Part shown: piece after piece, positions 1 to 11,329 of the stretch
Layout: each line of letters opens with the position of its first letter
Position numbering within the stretch: position 1 is the first letter of the stretch
Assembly: GCA_019916065.1 (NCBI GenBank)
Contig: CM034237.1
Location: 1,178,001-1,242,000, forward strand
Reading direction: 5' to 3'
DNA from: Vitellaria paradoxa
Taxonomy: Eukaryota; Streptophyta; Magnoliopsida; Ericales; Sapotaceae
Length of the DNA: 64,000 bases
Translations under genes and position numbers: made by a program
Notes under the pieces: model-generated
The model's input: only the letters and a program-made list of their open reading frames with translations
Database searches by the model: none
What the model was told of the DNA's origin: nothing

Positions 1-795
1 TCATTTTATACCAAAATCCAAAAGCTGGTTTTTTTTTAATGCTTGCCAAACGCTCACTAGCTTTTGGCCTAGATCTCAAACGTAACCTCAGTATTGGTAC
101 TTCAATGTTGAGTGCTGTCATTGGGTCCTAAAAGTTTTATATTCATCTTTGTAGCTCAAGCACTTGAATTACAATTTAATTATAGGATGACTCCAATTTG
201 TCTCGTCATGCTATAAGGATTATTCCCCTTCCTTGTTCATCAATAGTTGATGACCCATCATAACTCAACTTCCAAAATTGTTCCTCCTCAAACTTCGAAA
301 GGTTTTCTCAACTTCAGATTTTGTTTGTCTTTTCTCAGTGGTTTTGCTTTGATGGGAGGTAGCTTCAGAACACTGTCATTGACAAATTTCTTCAAGACCA
401 GTTTTGCTTCAGCAAAGTTTCACAGCAGTGGCAGAGGGGGGATTTTTTTTGTCACATTCGCATCTGGATATTCCTTCTCCTCCTCCCCCCCCCCTGGGGG
501 CCGATCTTTGTTCTCTATCTTTGGTTGCAGCCATTAATGGCCCATTGATTTGGTTGCCTGTTAGTTGTTTTTTCTTGTATGTACATAGGAATATATACTA
601 ACTCTTTTACGTGCCCCTGCTGCATTTTGATAAAATTTGAACTTGCCATGAGGGCATATCATCATGTGATATCCCTGTCTTCGGTCTGTTTTCATGCTTT
701 TTAAATTATAAATTGGTTAACTTGGGAAGTTGGTTAAACTGATTTACTTGATTCTGACTTGTTTTGTAGGAGAAATTTGAATTTTCTACTTAATC
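1..795 (+). other. 5' flank / 5' UTR intron of the AIPP1-like gene
   Basis: There is no convincing coding sequence here. The stretch is T-rich, intron-like DNA ending in a pyrimidine-rich tract and a consensus acceptor (TTTTGTAG) at about 770, followed by 25 nt of leader and the ATG at 796. This suggests that a 5' UTR intron ends just before the start codon and that the first non-coding exon lies at or beyond the left edge. A C10-type run near 486 is a low-complexity tract. Confidence 0.5.
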
Positions 796-1504
796 ATGGA
801 TTCAGCTGAAGCAGAGTATGCCGCATTTGAAGAGAAAGTGAGACGAACAGTTTACTTCGACAACATCTCACCTCTGGTTACTGAAGCTGTTCTGAAAACA
901 GCACTCAACCAGTTTGGAAATGTTGAAAAAGTTGTGTTCATCCCAAACTACACAGAGCCAAGGATCACATCACGTTGTGCTTTGGTGGAGATGGAGAATT
1001 CACAGCAGGCCAAACAAATTGTGTCAGAGATGAGTAATTTCCCTTTCATGATGTCTGGAATGCCAAGGCCTGTACGGGCACGTGCTGCTGAAATGGAGAT
1101 GTTTGATGACCGCCCAAGGAAGCCTGGGAAAAGGATAACATGCCGTTGGTTGGACCCGCAGGACCCTGATTTCCAGGTAGCTAAGAAGCTCAAGCGTCTG
1201 ACCAGGAAACATGCAGCCGAAGCTTCATTCTTGCTCAACGTAAAATCTAGCCTGCCTTCAATATCCATTGCAAACATCTTGTTTTCTGTAGCTCATTCCT
1301 TAAAATTTTTTGAAATTCTGATATTTTATTAACTTATATCTATTCTCTCAGCTTCAATTGTTAGAGGAAGAGAAGCTTGCAAACCAGCAGGCAGAGACCC
1401 TCAAGGCAAATCATAAGAAGTACGAGCTGGTAGATGGTGTCCTAATTGATGGAACTACCAATCGCTTGGCACGTCGCTATAACATGAAAGTATCGAATGC
1501 TTGA
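796..1504 (+). CDS. AIPP1: AIPP1-like RRM-domain protein (ASI1-immunoprecipitated protein 1), two exons
   Basis: Exons are 796-1239 and 1352-1504, joined by a phase-0 GT-AG intron, giving 198 aa. Residues about 14-98 form an RRM: an RNP2-like segment VYFDNI near residue 18 and an RNP1-like stretch SRCALVEM near 56. A conserved RWLDPQDPDF block and a charged helical tail follow in exon 2 (LEEEKLANQQAETLKANHKK), ending in YNMKVSNA. In Arabidopsis AIPP1 bridges the chromatin reader EDM2 and the RNA-binding BAH protein ASI1, in a complex controlling polyadenylation of genes with intronic heterochromatin. The name rests on recalled similarity of this short RRM family. Reading frame, splice sites and stop all look intact, and the ATG is the first in-frame start after the 5' UTR acceptor. 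The gene stands alone, with AT-rich DNA downstream. Confidence 0.75.
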
Positions 1505-2465
1505 TGCAGGTTTGTTTAGTGGTTTGTTGTTGTTAGGACTTTTACCGGTAGCATTTTGTACAGAAAGTGAATGGATCAGGGATTCATTCCTGCATTTCAA
1601 CTGAAGCCGACTTTGCCTTTCTTGCATTTTATAGGAAGTCTCTACTTGAGTATGGGGATTCACTTTGTTGTATGATCTTGAATCTAGTAACAAAATTGGC
1701 AGATCTTCTATAGGAATGAAAATTGAAAATTCATCTTGTATTATTTTTTGGAATTTGATGATCACCATCACAACCCGGGGTGTAGTTTGACAAATCATAA
1801 TCGTGGATGCTTTTGTTGGGTTGCATGAATAATGCATTTAAATCTTTTTAACAATTTGTTTATAAGGTAGACGTTATTTGCATGATATATATATTTTTTG
1901 TGAAGATGAAGAAGGATAATTTTCAGGTTTTCAACCATAAACTTACAAAATTTATCCTACAAATCAGTCACAAAAAAAAAGAAAACTAATATAATTGCAA
2001 ACAGTTTTATTAGGGCAGAGGGCACGCGATTTCTGATGCCTGATTTAGATAGTGTCTGATGTTTTTATCACACTTCAACAAACTGCCCCTTTTAGCCGCA
2101 ATGTTAATGATCAGCAACTAATTTTAATGGCAGAGTACTGTACAATTATTTATGCATTATGGTACAAATGAGTGGTTAGTGAATGCTATCCCCAGTGGCG
2201 AAAAATTCAATTGGTTGTACCATTTATGCATATATATTAATTTATTATATATTTACTAAATATAATTTATATTATTAGTTATAATTTTTTCTTAATCCCT
2301 CCAAACCTAAAATCTTGACGTTGTCTTTGGCTATCACTTCCTTTACCAAAATAGTTAAAAAAAAAAAAAAATTCTAATTTGCTTGATATCATTTTTGTTT
2401 TCTGTTTTCTTGTATTTGTTATCAAAAATATGAAAACTAGAAACAAAGCATGGTAATGTTTTTGT

Positions 2466-2692
2466 CAGTCATATTTTTAAAAACAATTTTAGAAAATTTT
2501 GACAACACAAAAAATGTGTTTTCATTTGTTATCAAAATTGTTTTATATTTTTGTCACTCATCACTATAAAACCACCATTTGTCATATTTTTTAAAACAAT
2601 TTTAGAAAATTTTGAGAACACAAAAAATGTGTTTTCACTTGTTATCAAAATTGTTTTACATTTTTGTCACTCATCACTGTAAAACTACCCTC
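2466..2692. repeat. Tandem duplication, two copies, period about 114 bp
   Basis: Two adjacent copies start with CATATTTTT at 2469 and 2583. Both contain ACAATTTTAGAAAATTTTGA, then an ACACAAAAAATGTG block, and end in TTTTGTCACTCATCACT. Only a few substitutions separate them. No function is evident. Confidence 0.85.
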
Positions 2693-3339
2693 TCTCTATA
2701 TTATTATAAAAAAAATATATTATTTTTCATTCTTGGCCTATATTTTATAATATGGTTTTCTAAAAGTACAAAGAAAAGGAAAACAAATTATGTCGTTTCT
2801 AATCAACATAGGACTTTTCTAGTTAATCTAAGCTAAGATCATAAAATAATTGTTTTATCTCTATGGCTTATGTTTTACCTAGATTTGTATTATGAGGATT
2901 CCAAAAGATTTAAAAATATTTATTAGCAAGTTTCATATTATCTTAACAAGTATTGGACTTATCCAAATTCGGTTCATAAAATTATTGTTTTATCTGTTGG
3001 TTCGTTTTTTTTTTTCTCAAATTGATATTTTAGGTTTTTTAAAAGATTAAAAATATTTATTGACGTGTTTCTTAATAATTAAAAAAAATTTAACACGATT
3101 CGAACTCGAACTAAAAATGACCGCATTCACTTTTTAATAGGGGTAATTTGATTTGATACTTGAAAATGACTTACTAAATACCAAAACCAAATCAACAATT
3201 CAAATAAAAATGTTAATGACTTAAATCAAATGTTTATTTATCTTAATTATGCAAAAAATGGCTGAAAGTTAAAAAAAATTATTATAGAAAAAAAATTATA
3301 AAATAACTTAAGAGAAGCGATGCACAGGAGCATGTAGGA

Positions 3340-3430
3340 GTTGTGAAAAGTCAAGAAGGAGGAGCGAGAAGAAGTGTGGTGTAGAAGTTGTGAAAAGCAA
3401 TCAAGAAGGAGGAGCAAGAAGAAGTGTGGA
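3340..3430. repeat. Purine-rich tandem repeat, two copies, period about 47 bp
   Basis: The segment GTTGTGAAAAG followed by TCAAGAAGGAGGAGC and GAAGAAGTGTGG occurs twice, near 3340 and 3387. It produces a short, spurious Arg/Gly/Glu-rich ORF. Confidence 0.8.
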
Positions 3431-3909
3431 GAAGCTATGTGGGGGGGGGGGAGCTAGAGTTGTAGTCACAATGGAAGCTCTAATCAAGCAAGAGATTTTT
3501 GCGAGTGACAAAGAGAAGATAGACAAAGAAAGCTTTTGGTTTTTAAAAGAGAGAGAAGAACGCAACATGATATAATAGTACATTTTCTCTTAAGAAAAAA
3601 CACGAGATGAAGTTGTATTTTTAGGTATGAAATTGCGTTTTTAGAGAATTTAAAAAGGTGTCATTACATTGTGTTTTCACGAATAACACATTGATAATTA
3701 ATTTTTTCCTAATTATACTTGGCCAATTAATTTATTAATAATATGAGTATGTGTCAAAATATAAGATCTTAAATCTTAATTCAATATTGAAACATGCATC
3801 CAATAATTAGTGTAGATAAATAAATACATCATAAACATTTAAATATATTATATATTTATGATATATTAACATATGATATGATTATTATTATGTAATTAAA
3901 ATTTTGATA

Positions 3910-4300
3910 GAATTTAAAACAAAAAATTATTCTTTATCCAAGTGAAAGACTAAAAATTTTGCTTTTACACTTAAAAGTCATGTTATTAGTTCTTCAAATA
4001 TCCTTAAAAATTAGAAGACCTGAGTTTTTAATTTAGGTATTGAAGTCAAATACATATCTCATAACTTACGCCTGTCATATTTCGTAATCACAGGCAAGTT
4101 GAAACAAATAACAGAGTTCCTATTTGAAATTTAATAAAATTTAGAAAAAAAAAAAATTGTTTACCATATCCAAGAAAAAAGTTGAAAATTTTTCTTTTAC
4201 TATTAAAGTTAAAATACTAATTCTTCAAATATTCTTAAAAATTAAAAGATCCGAGTTTTTAATTTCAATATTGTAGTCAAATACACATCCCATACGGTGT
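3910..4300. repeat. Degenerate direct repeat pair, about 160 bp units
   Basis: The 3910-4070 and 4130-4300 stretches share an order of motifs: a block resembling CTTTATCCAAG, then TTTTCTTTTAC, TTCTTCAAATA, TTAAAAATTA, GAGTTTTTAATTT and AGTCAAATACA. Divergence is substantial, so this is probably an old duplication or two copies of a small repeat. Confidence 0.5.
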
Positions 4301-4848
4301 TATACCTCAAGTAGACTTCTATATTTTTGTTGTTTTGAAGTGATAACCTCTCAAATAGATGGGGGCTAACATCGATTTTCGATGTCAGTTTTGTAATAAT
4401 TCGATCTGGACCGTCGAATTAAAAAATATATATATAACGATCAAAACACATTTATATATTTTTTTAAATTAAAAATTTATTAATGTACCGGTCAAGATCA
4501 AGATGTCCCCCTTTTTCTAAGCTTTCTACGACATTCTGCTTGTTTTTTCTGGTTACGTAATATTACTCGTTGTGTAATGTTGATGTCGAAGATGCTTGCT
4601 ATTCTAAGCCAAATTACTCGAACAGAAAAAAGTTTCTGACACCATATTTTTTTCCTGTCCCGTTCTTGTTGCTTTTATGGGAACGCTTCTATCGTGTGAA
4701 GATACCTACCTGACACCATTGATGTGGCAAGCGGCAGCCAGCAGAGGCCATCTGGATGTGAGTGTTAAATGTGCCATCTGATTATTTTGGAGGCGAGATG
4801 AAAATTCACTGGGAACATGCAACGATATATACATACACAATGTTGTTT

Positions 4849-5098
4849 TCATGCTTTGTATGGGGGCTGTGCCCTGTACATTAGTCCGTTCACATTAGGG
4901 ACTAACTGGTTTGTTTGGCTATTTGGATATGGTGCCTTCTCTGGATATGAAGCTATACCCCCATTTGTGTAAGAATTGTTTTGATTTGATATAGTTGAAT
5001 TTGAAGCTATACTCCCAGGCACTGTCCACTTATTGGTGGTCAAATATATATTATCATTGGGAGCAGATGACGGGAATGCTTTTTTGGCTGAATGTGAT
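4849..5098 (-). pseudogene. Unidentified C-terminal coding remnant
   Basis: A minus-strand frame open from just after a TAA (5099-5101) to a stop at 4849 gives about 82 residues. It is Asn/Ser/Pro-rich and ends in YRAQPPYKA. The composition (Asn, Ser, Tyr, Pro; few hydrophobic runs) resembles the disordered tail of a regulatory or RNA-binding protein rather than random AT-rich DNA. I do not recognise the family. No start codon, upstream exon or splice acceptor was identified, so it may be a last exon of an unseen gene, a decayed fragment, or chance. Confidence 0.25.
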
Positions 5099-7896
5099 TA
5101 TTATAAGCTGGCAGCTGGGAAGATACTATGATCGTAGTACGCAGTTGTCAATACCTTACCGCATGCCCAAATGATAAAACGCTATAAGAACTTTAATTTA
5201 AAAACATGGGTTTTGTATCAACAATTGTACCAGTTTGTAAGTTTACCAGAACTTTTTAAGTTCGTTATGTGCGAACAATTCTGCCGATTTCTAAGTTTAC
5301 CATAACTTCTTAGTGTTTTTTCGTAGCAACAATTGCACCAATTTATAAGTTTTTCATGGTGTTTCTATACCAACAATTGTGACAATTTATAAAATTTACC
5401 AACAATTGTAACCATTTATAAAATTCAGTGCATTACCAAATTTTTACAGATCGTGTTAAATTTCACTATTTTTATAATAACATTTATGTTTATATTTAAC
5501 AGCTTCTATTTCCATTCCTGTTCATTTCATTAAATTAAAAAATTTATAAGATATTTATTTTTTTAATGATAGTTAATTTTAATGAAGTATATTAACTAAA
5601 AAACATAATTTAATACATAATTTTATTTATTAAAAAATTAGTTTAACCATATAAATCATTTCAACCATATTTATGATTTAATAATTAATTTTAATAAAAT
5701 AAAATAAATCATTTTAATAATATATTATTTATTAAACATCATTTTAATTTAGTAAAATATTGAAATAAAATAAAAATTATTTTAATATGATGCAATAAAA
5801 TTATTCAAATTTTGTTATTTAGGATCCAATAGTGATTAGTGTTTCTTAGAGAGGGAAAAAAATCTGAGTGAAAAATATGATTTTTCTCTATTTATGTTCT
5901 AAGCTCAATTAGAAAAAAATAAAAAAACTACGCTACCAAACACAATTTCTTTCTTTTTTTTGGGGGGGGGGGGGGGAGGTTTTAAAAAATTATAAACATA
6001 AACAAAAATAATAATAAACAAAAACATTGGGGCTTAAATGTCCGGACACAAAGCATTGCCGAGAACATAGCCAAATGCAACACAAACCAACCACAACGTT
6101 AAGCGACTACTCTAATTTCTTACCCTGTTGCTGTTCATACATCCTGAAATAGATACAAAAACACTACAGACCTCTGCAGATAATAGTAGATGTAGTTACA
6201 AGGTTTGTTTGGAGTAAGAAAAAATGAGATAAATTGAGATAAATTGTGGTTTGGGGAAAGTTCGTTATGCATGCAGTGAAAAAAAAGTTGATGTGATATA
6301 AAATTAACAGAGATTTATAGAGATTTTTGGAGATTTTCAACAAAATATTGCACACCAAATGCAGCCAGAATAACCCAGAAAGCAGACCTCTGCAGAGTTA
6401 CAAAAGAAACCAGAGACCCTTACCACAGATTCAAAATCATCCAACGGTAAATTAAATTTTACTGATAAAGCAAATTGGTGGAGTGAGTTAACAAAAAATC
6501 AGGTCCTAATCAGAAATTTCATAGAAGGCTGCTGCACTTGCTATTTTCTCCTTAAAACCAACAGCCACTGCCAACGGAAAGAGATACGTTCTGAGTGTTT
6601 TAACTTCACCTGTAATCAATCTTCAGTAATTCATCCAACCATATGGCCAGAAGTAAACACAAGCTCTACTACAGAAAATCACTGATAACCCATAAATTTC
6701 AGAGGGTTAGTTCTCCATTTGGGTACTTTAAGCCTAAAAGTGAAGTCCTGCAAGTGAAAAGGCAACAATCTCTATTCAGAGTCAATCCCAATCAAGAGTG
6801 TAAAGGTAATTTTTTGGATTTATTCAGAGTTAAATATGTTAGCTTTGACTGTTTTTTTTTTTTTTTTGATGTTTTCACTTTAGTCTTGATTAGACGAAGT
6901 ATAGAGGTAGTTTTTATTTTGTTTTTTTAAGGTAATAAGTGAATTTCACTTTCAGTACATGATAGAAAGCCATTTACCCGTATAATTTATTTTTGTCAAA
7001 GAGACAGCAACTAAGATTTACAGTATCCGTGCCATCGAGAAGGGCAGCTCTGTGTTTTGTGAGGGGATAGGCCTCCCTGACCAATGACACGAATTCTCAA
7101 ACTATCAACCTTGATACAGGATGAAACGAGTGCTCCGTGAGGACAACATTTTGGTTCGTTACCGTACAAGTTGCCAAATGCCAAAAACTTTTTTTCCCCT
7201 CAGATCGAATCAAACCATGAAACCAAAAACTAAAATGATATATAGACAGATATACAATCATCAGAGAACAAATTTCCTACCCCCATCTTAGATGTTTGTT
7301 GCCTGTGAAATTGAAATATGAATGAGCTTGTTTTCCAATAACTTTGCACTATCTATATCACTTACCATCCAGTGGATAAGATAAGCTTGCCGGAAAGATG
7401 AAAAGTTCACAATTTCATACTATTTCAACAACCAAGAAAATAAAATTTCAGGTTGCCATAAGTGCTTTGATGCAATCACCAAAATCCAATTTTCTCAGGG
7501 TTTTAACTTTTAACAGCAATAATACAAATCCTAACTTTCAGGCTTCTTAATAGGAAACTCAAAGCATGGCCAGTATGCCTATTGAAAACCTTTCAATTCG
7601 TACAGAGTTAACCAGAATATCCAGAATATTTGCATGCCCAGTCCTCATCTCAAGTACAATTCAGGCAATTCGGGCTAAATACTAAGGGTGGAATGATTTA
7701 TTTTTTATTTATTTTTTTGGTTTAAATAGGCTGAATGTTAAGTTTCCTAGCAACACATCAAGATGGTGACAAATTACAACTTACATAACATAAATAACAA
7801 TATACTAGTGGTAACGATATACTCACTTGGTAGAAATTGGTTTTGAAGAACCAGTAAGCATGAATGAGGTTGAATCTTCATGTTTGCAAGAAACGG
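5099..7896. other. AT-rich DNA and 3' flank of the SWI3D pseudogene
   Basis: 5200-6000 is AT-rich with imperfect copies of an ACAATTGTACCAATTTATAAGTTT-type motif between 5220 and 5420. A G14 run lies at about 5960. 6100-7890 is less AT-biased and probably contains the former 3' UTR and downstream sequence of the minus-strand SWI3D copy. I support no gene here; the short plus-strand ORF at 6643-6930 has no recognisable features. Confidence 0.5.
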
Positions 7897-10836
7897 TTAC
7901 TTTGTTACAACTGAAGAAAATTTGTCCTGGTTGGTAGGCCCAACTGGATTTCCTGGTGCAGTAGCTGGTACAAATGTGTTTGAAGTCGGAGTCATTGTCA
8001 TCATAGATCTTGAAATTGGTGGTCTTTGAGCGGTCATGTTCATCAGTGGCCTCACTGCTGAATTTGCAAAACCCATTGCAACCCTGTTGATTGGTAGGGA
8101 CTGTTGCAGAGGCCTAGATGATGAAGCCAGTAAGCCAAGACGGGCCGCAATTATCTGTGCTTGCTCTTGGTAAAGCCTCTGCTTTGACCTTTCCATTTGC
8201 TCCCTAACCCTCATAACCACACTTTCCATCTCAGAAAAGAAAGCTAATTTGGTTTCCAACTTGCGTAATTGCAATTAATGAAACAATTGGAAAGATCCAA
8301 CTTCCACAACTAACAAAAAACTATCTGAATGAAGCCATTGTCAATGATATACCTGCTTTTCGATTAACAACGTAGCAAGATGTCGAATTTGGTCTTCTTC
8401 CTGGTCCGCAAGAAGCTTTGCTTTCACTGCTGCAGCCGAGATTGCAGTAACAGCAGCACATTTCATCTTATCAATGCTGTGGTCATCGTTGATCTTTGAA
8501 GGTTCTTGGTTCTCATTCTTACATTCTTCTGTTTCTTTCTCGCCTTCATGAAGCAAACAAAAAACAGAAATTCAATCAAAAAAATCCAATTCATTTTGTC
8601 TGAGTCTGCTGCCTATTTGAAAAGTTCATAAATAATTTCGTTAAAATCTCCCACTTAGCAGGACAGAATTTTCTCCAATACACAATGCTTCCCCCCCCCC
8701 CCCCAACAACCAATAAATAAATAAATAAATAAATTCTTGCAAGAATATTATTCCCTAGGTTTTGATATCATCAATTCCTCAAAGGTGAACTAAAATCTCC
8801 ATGGATTTACTATTTTAAACTATATACACACCAACTGAATTTATACTTTTCACATTAACAAGAAACTTTCAAAAGTAAAACCTGCATTTCTTTCATTTTC
8901 AGCAATTGAATTTGATCTGATCAGCTGCTCAGGCTCGTTCTTTTCTGACGACATAGAATTAGGAACAACAACTGCATCCTTTGCAGCTTCTGTAAGTTGA
9001 GAAGGCCCCTCCTCCAAGGCTCTATCACCTGGCTCCTTTGCAGAACTAGAAGGAATCTCTTCTTGGGGTGTCAATTCATCTGATTCTTTTGCAGATCTTG
9101 CTGAAGGATCTTTTGTCAAATCTGGGTTCTCTGATTCATTCAAAGTAACAAGTCTTCCCTCTGTACGAGTTATCACATCTGAAGGTCCATCACCTGGCTC
9201 CTTTGCTGCTTTGGGTGTCAAGTCATCTGATTCTTTTGTATCTCTTGTCACTAGGTCTTTTGGCATTTCAGGGTTCTCCGTTTCCTTTGAAGAAAGGGAT
9301 CCACCCTCCTTGTGAGTAGCTGTCGCATCCAAATTTTTTATACTGTCGGACTTTTTTGTGCATCCGTTATCAGAAGAAATTGACAGTTCCTTCTCTTCTC
9401 TAACAAAATCTTTGCCTCTTTCATTATTCTAATTAGTTGGTAAATCACTGTCATCCAATACCGTTTTCGACTTTTCCTGTTTCTGATTTTCCACATTGTG
9501 CTTCTCATTCTTCGTAGCATCCTGCTCAACTGTTCCAGTAATAGCTCTGCATATCTTAACGTTTCAATGTTAGATATAATACTTGTAGTTTTCTTCAAAT
9601 TTAAGCCACAAACAAGCTCACAAACCTCATGGAATCAGCCGGTTTATTTTTGTCACTTGGTGGATCTTCCAGAAAAAAACAGTGCCTTGTAGCCAACTGC
9701 ATGCTGGAAGCGTTGCCAGCTATGGATTTTAAAGAACTACGCGCCAAGGCAGTAGCCACATTCGGTTCCACTAATCTCGCCAGGAAAGCTGCCTGTGGAA
9801 AATAAAATCAGCATGTAGCAGCACATCAAATACAAATGCAAATTTAAAAATATTCAATAGCAACTTTGAAAAAAAGAGAGACTAATTTGTGACCATAAGC
9901 CTCACTATGAGAAGTTTCCTAGCCTACTCACAAACAACATCCAGGGAGGCAGTGAAAGACGAAAATGGGAGCAGATGTATAGGGTTAGAACAGTATAAAT
10001 TTAAGCTCTAAAATGTATTTCACATTTTCACTTCTTGCAACAATCAGGTAAAACCTGTTGAGCCTGAATGTTTCATGGGACCTGCTTAAAGAACTCAAAC
10101 AAAGGTGTAGATGCCACATTATTTAGTACGTACTGGGACTTTAAACATCAGTACAGCTAAAATCATTCATTTTGTCACCAAGACAAAAAAATAAATAAAT
10201 ATGCCATTTTAAGTTCAGATTGCGATTTCATTCAGTCAGTTACTATTTGAGTATATAAGTTCTCAACTAACCAATGCCATAACAGGATTTCCAGCTTCAG
10301 CAAATGAAAACTGGCCTTCAGGCATAGGAAATGAACCCACAGCTTCAAATGCTTCCTTGAGTGCCTTTACTGCACAGTTATCATCAGTTCCCCCACCAAC
10401 TTTCAGTTCACAACCATTTTCTGGCTTTGGAGTGCGACGGGGGAGGCTGAGGCTGTTCATCTGCACCAGTGCTACTCTCTGTTGTTTCAGGTGCAACTTT
10501 CGGAGCAGAAGAATCATTAGTGGCTGTAGCTGGATCTCCATTTTCTTTGAGACTAGCCTCAATTTCATCATCACAGTCCATAAAAGCGTCCTCAATTGGC
10601 ATTTGAAAAAAATGCAAAATACATTGAGTTTTTGTTTTTGTAGCAACATGCTCAGCAATCTCATTCCAGTTCTCTTTATAAAGTTCCAAGGCTTCAAGGA
10701 GGAGGAAGGTCTCCTGATCCGTCCACTTCCCTCCACTTACACCAGCAGCCTCAGCAGGTTCCATGAGAATGAAATCCGTCGATGACATATCAAACTTCCC
10801 ATCATTGAAGCATTCAGTACATAAATCAAAATCTGC
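7897..10836 (-). pseudogene. SWI3D: SWI3D pseudogene (SWI/SNF complex subunit), 3' half only
   Basis: Five minus-strand exons are readable: 10836-10272, 9792-9626, 9546-8882, 8543-8353 and about 8268-7897. They encode the second half of the ZZ zinc finger (ADFDLCTECF), the SANT domain (GGKWTDQETFLLLEALELY, ending at TQCILHFFQMP), the ALKEAFEAVG and FAEAGNPVMAL block, an acidic low-complexity linker, and the C-terminal helix with AAVTAISAAAVKAK and a leucine-zipper-like LETKLAFFSEMESVVMRVRE. In plants SWI3D is a core SWI/SNF (BAF155-like) subunit. The SWIRM domain and first half of the ZZ finger are absent from the DNA upstream. The copy also has a frameshift in a five-base homopolymer (10439-10443), an in-frame TAG (9429-9431), and AA instead of AG before the last exon (8269-8270). 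I read it as a decayed partial duplicate; a functional copy should exist elsewhere. Confidence 0.85.
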
Positions 10837-11329
10837 CTGTGCAAGAAGAACAAAATCAGTAGATGGAATACCTTTCAATAAAATTTTAAAACAAAGCAAT
10901 AAATAATCAGTTGTCACATCACATCAAAGCTCAGCACTTACAATTAAGTTTAAACACTTGTTTCAGATGATGCAAGCAAAAAGGTTATGGAAGCAACAGG
11001 CAATCATCTTATTCATACCCATCCTCAGTTGTTGACATCATATAAATTGTATTTTGCCTGGCAAAATTGATAGATCCTCCTTGCAAAATTGAATATATCT
11101 ATTGATATCTTATACCTTAAACTACTGCAATATCAATATATGCTTACAATATCCCCCTTTTTTTTTAATAAATTATATATACTTGCAACATATCCAGTTA
11201 CACATATCCATGTATTTGTGACTGCAATATATCCTTTTTATTAACATTTTATACCATAACTGAAAGTATCAGGGTCCTAGTCTTATAATTTTAAAAAACT
11301 TGGAACTCGAAATGTTTCATTTTGCTCTT

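Larger units (their letters stand above)
1505..4848. other. AT-rich intergenic DNA
   Basis: The first 350 bp are probably the 3' UTR of the AIPP1-like gene. After that I see only AT-rich sequence with small tandem duplications (listed separately) and homopolymer runs, including a G10 run at about 3440. The short ORFs here are purine-rich or AT-rich chance ORFs. Confidence 0.6.

Noticed and set aside
3390..3575. Purine-rich ORF
   Set aside because: Produced by the 47-bp purine-rich tandem repeat and a G10 run.
6643..6930. 95-residue basic plus-strand frame
   Set aside because: No homology recognised, ends in a poly-Phe tract from a T-run, and lies in the 3' flank of the SWI3D copy.
10357..10785. 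142-residue plus-strand frame
   Set aside because: Antisense shadow of the SWI3D exon.
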